From Perkinsus marinus ATCC 50983 (Eukaryota; Perkinsozoa; Perkinsida; Perkinsidae): DNA of 64,000 nucleotides. Below the pieces are notes generated by a model that was given only the letters and a program-made list of their open reading frames with translations, was not told where the DNA came from and made no database searches. Below are positions 62,023 to 64,000 of the stretch, one piece after another (within the stretch, counting starts at the first letter, position 1; each line of letters begins with the position of its first letter). The stretch is taken from the NCBI RefSeq assembly GCF_000006405.1, contig NW_003203798.1:1-64000 (forward strand), given 5' to 3'. Made by a program: the position numbers and the translations under genes.

Positions 62023-63243
62023 GTGAATATTGTGAATGAAGATTTCTCACTAACACTGTCAACTGCATTTGTCTACAATTTCTAATGATATTGATATGTG
62101 CATATCGATCAATCTACACCAATTCATACTTGCATCCTAGCGTGAACCACGGCTCTGCTTCTAACACATTCTGGTAAGCGTCTCGTTAGTTTCAATGCTG
62201 GGAACGCTTACCTTAGCTATTGTGAATGCGTACAGTATTAGAAAAGAGACAGAATAAAGAGCCCCTGAACAGCCTTATAGTTGCTATTGCATGATCTTCA
62301 AAAGCCTAATGTTTCACAGAAAGGCACCTGTCGCCTTCGCTTGCATATCGGAAGACACTTGTGAATACCAGCCTGCGTTCGATAAGTGGAATACCATGCT
62401 GTCGAGAGGCAGGACTGAACAATATAGTAGAGGAGTCCGATTGAGAGCTGACTAAACGTGTTGCCTTGTAGATCGATGATGCTCGGAAGGGCATTGGTGT
62501 CTTTGCTCGAATGGGGGATCGATGTCAAAGTCGTGCCTATCAGTGTCACACCATAAACTTCGTAATCATTCTCACACACTATCCGCATCAACAGTTGTGT
62601 GACCGATCCCCCTCCTATTATCGATATGATAAGGGAGCTCGAAACCGTAATTGTTAGGAGTGAATTTCTGTCAACAGTAGCCACGCGATTCCCCAGTAAT
62701 CACCGAAGTTGGGGACGACCATCACAGCAATTTTTTCTTGACAGGTGTGAGAGACGGTCTTTGGCATCCCTCACGATGATTCCGGGATGTCACCATAATA
62801 ACGCTGAGTTCTCGTCTTAACCCTATCTTTGAGAGGAACTCTAAACCCCTGGCAACCTTCCATGGGACTAATTCGCGAGCAATGAAACGAGTCTACTCTA
62901 CGTGTCTGTTTTTATGGTCATTCCAGAATAGCTATGGCAAGCCTTTACGCATCGCTTGACAATAATTTGGAATCGCGACTTCTGTGTCGTATTTGGAGTG
63001 GATACACGTCGAACGCAACCGCCTCACGATCATTTAGAAGAGAGCTCATTGTTCCAACAAAGTGGTAATGACCGATTGCTTGAACATTGACCAGAGCTCA
63101 CGATGAGGGGAGGTGCACGAACCTCTCACTTAGAAAAGTGAATAACAAAGTATAAGATGTGAGTCTCAGACACTCTATTTAGGAATGTCTAAGACTTCCT
63201 AGCGCTGCAACTATCAGCCTAGTATATATGAGGTGTTCGAGAT
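62023..63243. other. Stretch without a confident gene
   Basis: About 1.2 kb. A minus-strand frame at 62298-62684 is hydrophobic and a plus frame at 62599-62820 overlaps it. Neither has a clear ATG start, splice context or family, so neither is called. Confidence 0.4.
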
Positions 63244-64000
63244 TTACTCCTTGTCTGCGAAGACGAAAGAAGGGTCCGAGAGGCACTTTTTAATCGAAGT
63301 GAAATTGTAGTCTGCAGGCAATATTGAGTTCCCCGAAATAGTGTCAGGGAAGTCGAGTTTGTTCATGCCACCCATACAGAAGATGGAGTAGAGAATAACC
63401 CAAAGATCATTCTCCTTCTCGGCACGCATGAGGTGGATGAGCGTGGCCTCATCAATGTGCTTCTCAGGGAAGTCCTCCTTCGGCCAGAGCTCCCGGACCA
63501 ACTCGATATTCTTTGCTTGAGTGGTGGGATTGATCTGGAACTGCACATACTTGTTGATGGTTCTATCGTCAGTAGCAGCATGCGCAATCATCTTGCCTAG
63601 ATCTTCTAGACTGTTTGTGAAGAATAGAGCGTGCTTATCACCAAAGCTCATGAGAGCTCCGCTGTTTTTTAGTGAGGGGAGGAAATAACCGAACAATCCG
63701 CCGTTGAGAATAGACGTCCACTGCAAACCAGACTTGGCAACGAGCTCTTGCATCTCCTTCTTGGCATCAAAGAGATCAGCCAATCCCCATGGAATAGCCC
63801 CAGTATGGACACCGAACTCATCAGGACACAATCGTTCGACAGTGCCACTCTTGACTGCAGCATTGATGACATGGCCTTCGACATCTCTGATTACCGCAGC
63901 AGAACCATGCATAGCACAAATAACAGTGTCAACCTTATTGTCACGAAAGACGGCAGCCAATGCCTCTTCATCTTTTTGATTTGGAACTTCAACTACCTGA
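63244..64000 (-). CDS. NmrA-like / isoflavone-reductase-type NAD(P)-binding protein, 5' end outside window
   Basis: A single uninterrupted frame runs from the right window edge to the TAA at 63244. It contains the family's order of blocks: KVDTVICAMHGSAAV, HVINAAVKSGTVERLCPDEF (the usual 'AA..AGVKRF.PSEFG' block), FDAKKEMQELVAKSGLQWTS (with the active-site-type Lys and the W-T core), ILNGGLFGYFLP, then HALFFTNSLEDLGKMIAHAA and KYVQFQINPTTQAKNIELV. The N-terminal dinucleotide-binding GxxGxxG motif lies beyond the window. Members are atypical short-chain reductases or redox sensors; the substrate cannot be told. It lacks introns over at least 750 bp, unlike its neighbours. Confidence 0.82.
   Translation of the reverse strand, partial: QVVEVPNQKDEEALAAVFRDNKVDTVICAMHGSAAVIRDVEGHVINAAVKSGTVERLCPDEFGVHTGAIPWGLADLFDAKKEMQELVAKSGLQWTSILNGGLFGYFLPSLKNSGALMSFGDKHALFFTNSLEDLGKMIAHAATDDRTINKYVQFQINPTTQAKNIELVRELWPKEDFPEKHIDEATLIHLMRAEKENDLWVILYSIFCMGGMNKLDFPDTISGNSILPADYNFTSIKKCLSDPSFVFADKE

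Noticed and set aside
62298-62820. Overlapping plus and minus hydrophobic frames
   Set aside because: They have non-ATG starts and conflicting strands, with no clear splice sites or family.
1-64000. CRISPR arrays, rRNA genes, bacterial operons, riboswitches
   Set aside because: No regularly spaced direct repeats, no rRNA core motifs, and the intron-rich gene structure is eukaryotic.

Overview
The window looks like nuclear DNA of a protist, most probably an alveolate of the Perkinsus type. The reasons are many short GT-AG introns (often 20-50 nt), genes packed on both strands, a eukaryotic selenocysteine tRNA, a mitochondrial-type cysteine desulfurase with a targeting peptide, a flagellar dynein-assembly factor, and a helical-repeat protein of the kind common in alveolate organelle RNA biology. 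The genus is inference; no species-specific marker was recognised. Three runs of 100 N (10564-10663, 30567-30666, 51688-51787) are assembly gaps.

Left end (1-7.6 kb): the coding part of a BEL/Pao-like LTR retrotransposon lies on the minus strand and runs off the left edge. After it comes about 2 kb without a recognised gene, holding a GTT microsatellite and a cluster of perfect palindromes. From 7.6 to 9.9 kb is a tentative unknown gene. From 10.5 to 14.6 kb (minus) is a FASTK/RAP/OPR-like helical-repeat protein. From 14.9 to 18.5 kb (plus) is a Ser/Gln-rich unknown protein, and from 18.9 to 20.2 kb (plus) a DOT1-like methyltransferase.

Middle (20.6-38 kb): a DNAAF4/DYX1C1-like dynein assembly factor (minus), a histidine-phosphatase-superfamily enzyme (plus), a 6.3-kb coiled-coil gene built from tandemly repeated exon pairs (minus), an unknown gene (33.1-34.6 kb, minus), a 91-residue probable secreted protein (minus) and the cysteine desulfurase NFS1 (minus).

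Right half (38-64 kb): a full-size ABCA transporter (plus), an HhH-containing conserved protein (minus), tRNA-Thr(AGT), an unknown gene (49.2-50.8 kb, minus), a short LTR element with a 5-bp target duplication, a WD40 protein (minus) whose intron contains the tRNA-Sec(TCA) gene, an uncertain small minus gene, an SLC12 cation-chloride cotransporter (plus), a small single-pass membrane protein (plus), and an NmrA-like reductase cut by the right edge.

The most striking pattern crosses all of this. A family of about 100-180 bp dispersed repeats, with ends resembling GTTGG...CCAACACTAG, occurs at least twelve times in both orientations, and every copy I could place lies between coding exons. One copy is exactly one intron, with the repeat supplying both splice sites. 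This is the signature of an intron-generating or intron-seeking element (introner-like). I see no operon-like functional cluster; neighbouring genes appear functionally unrelated.
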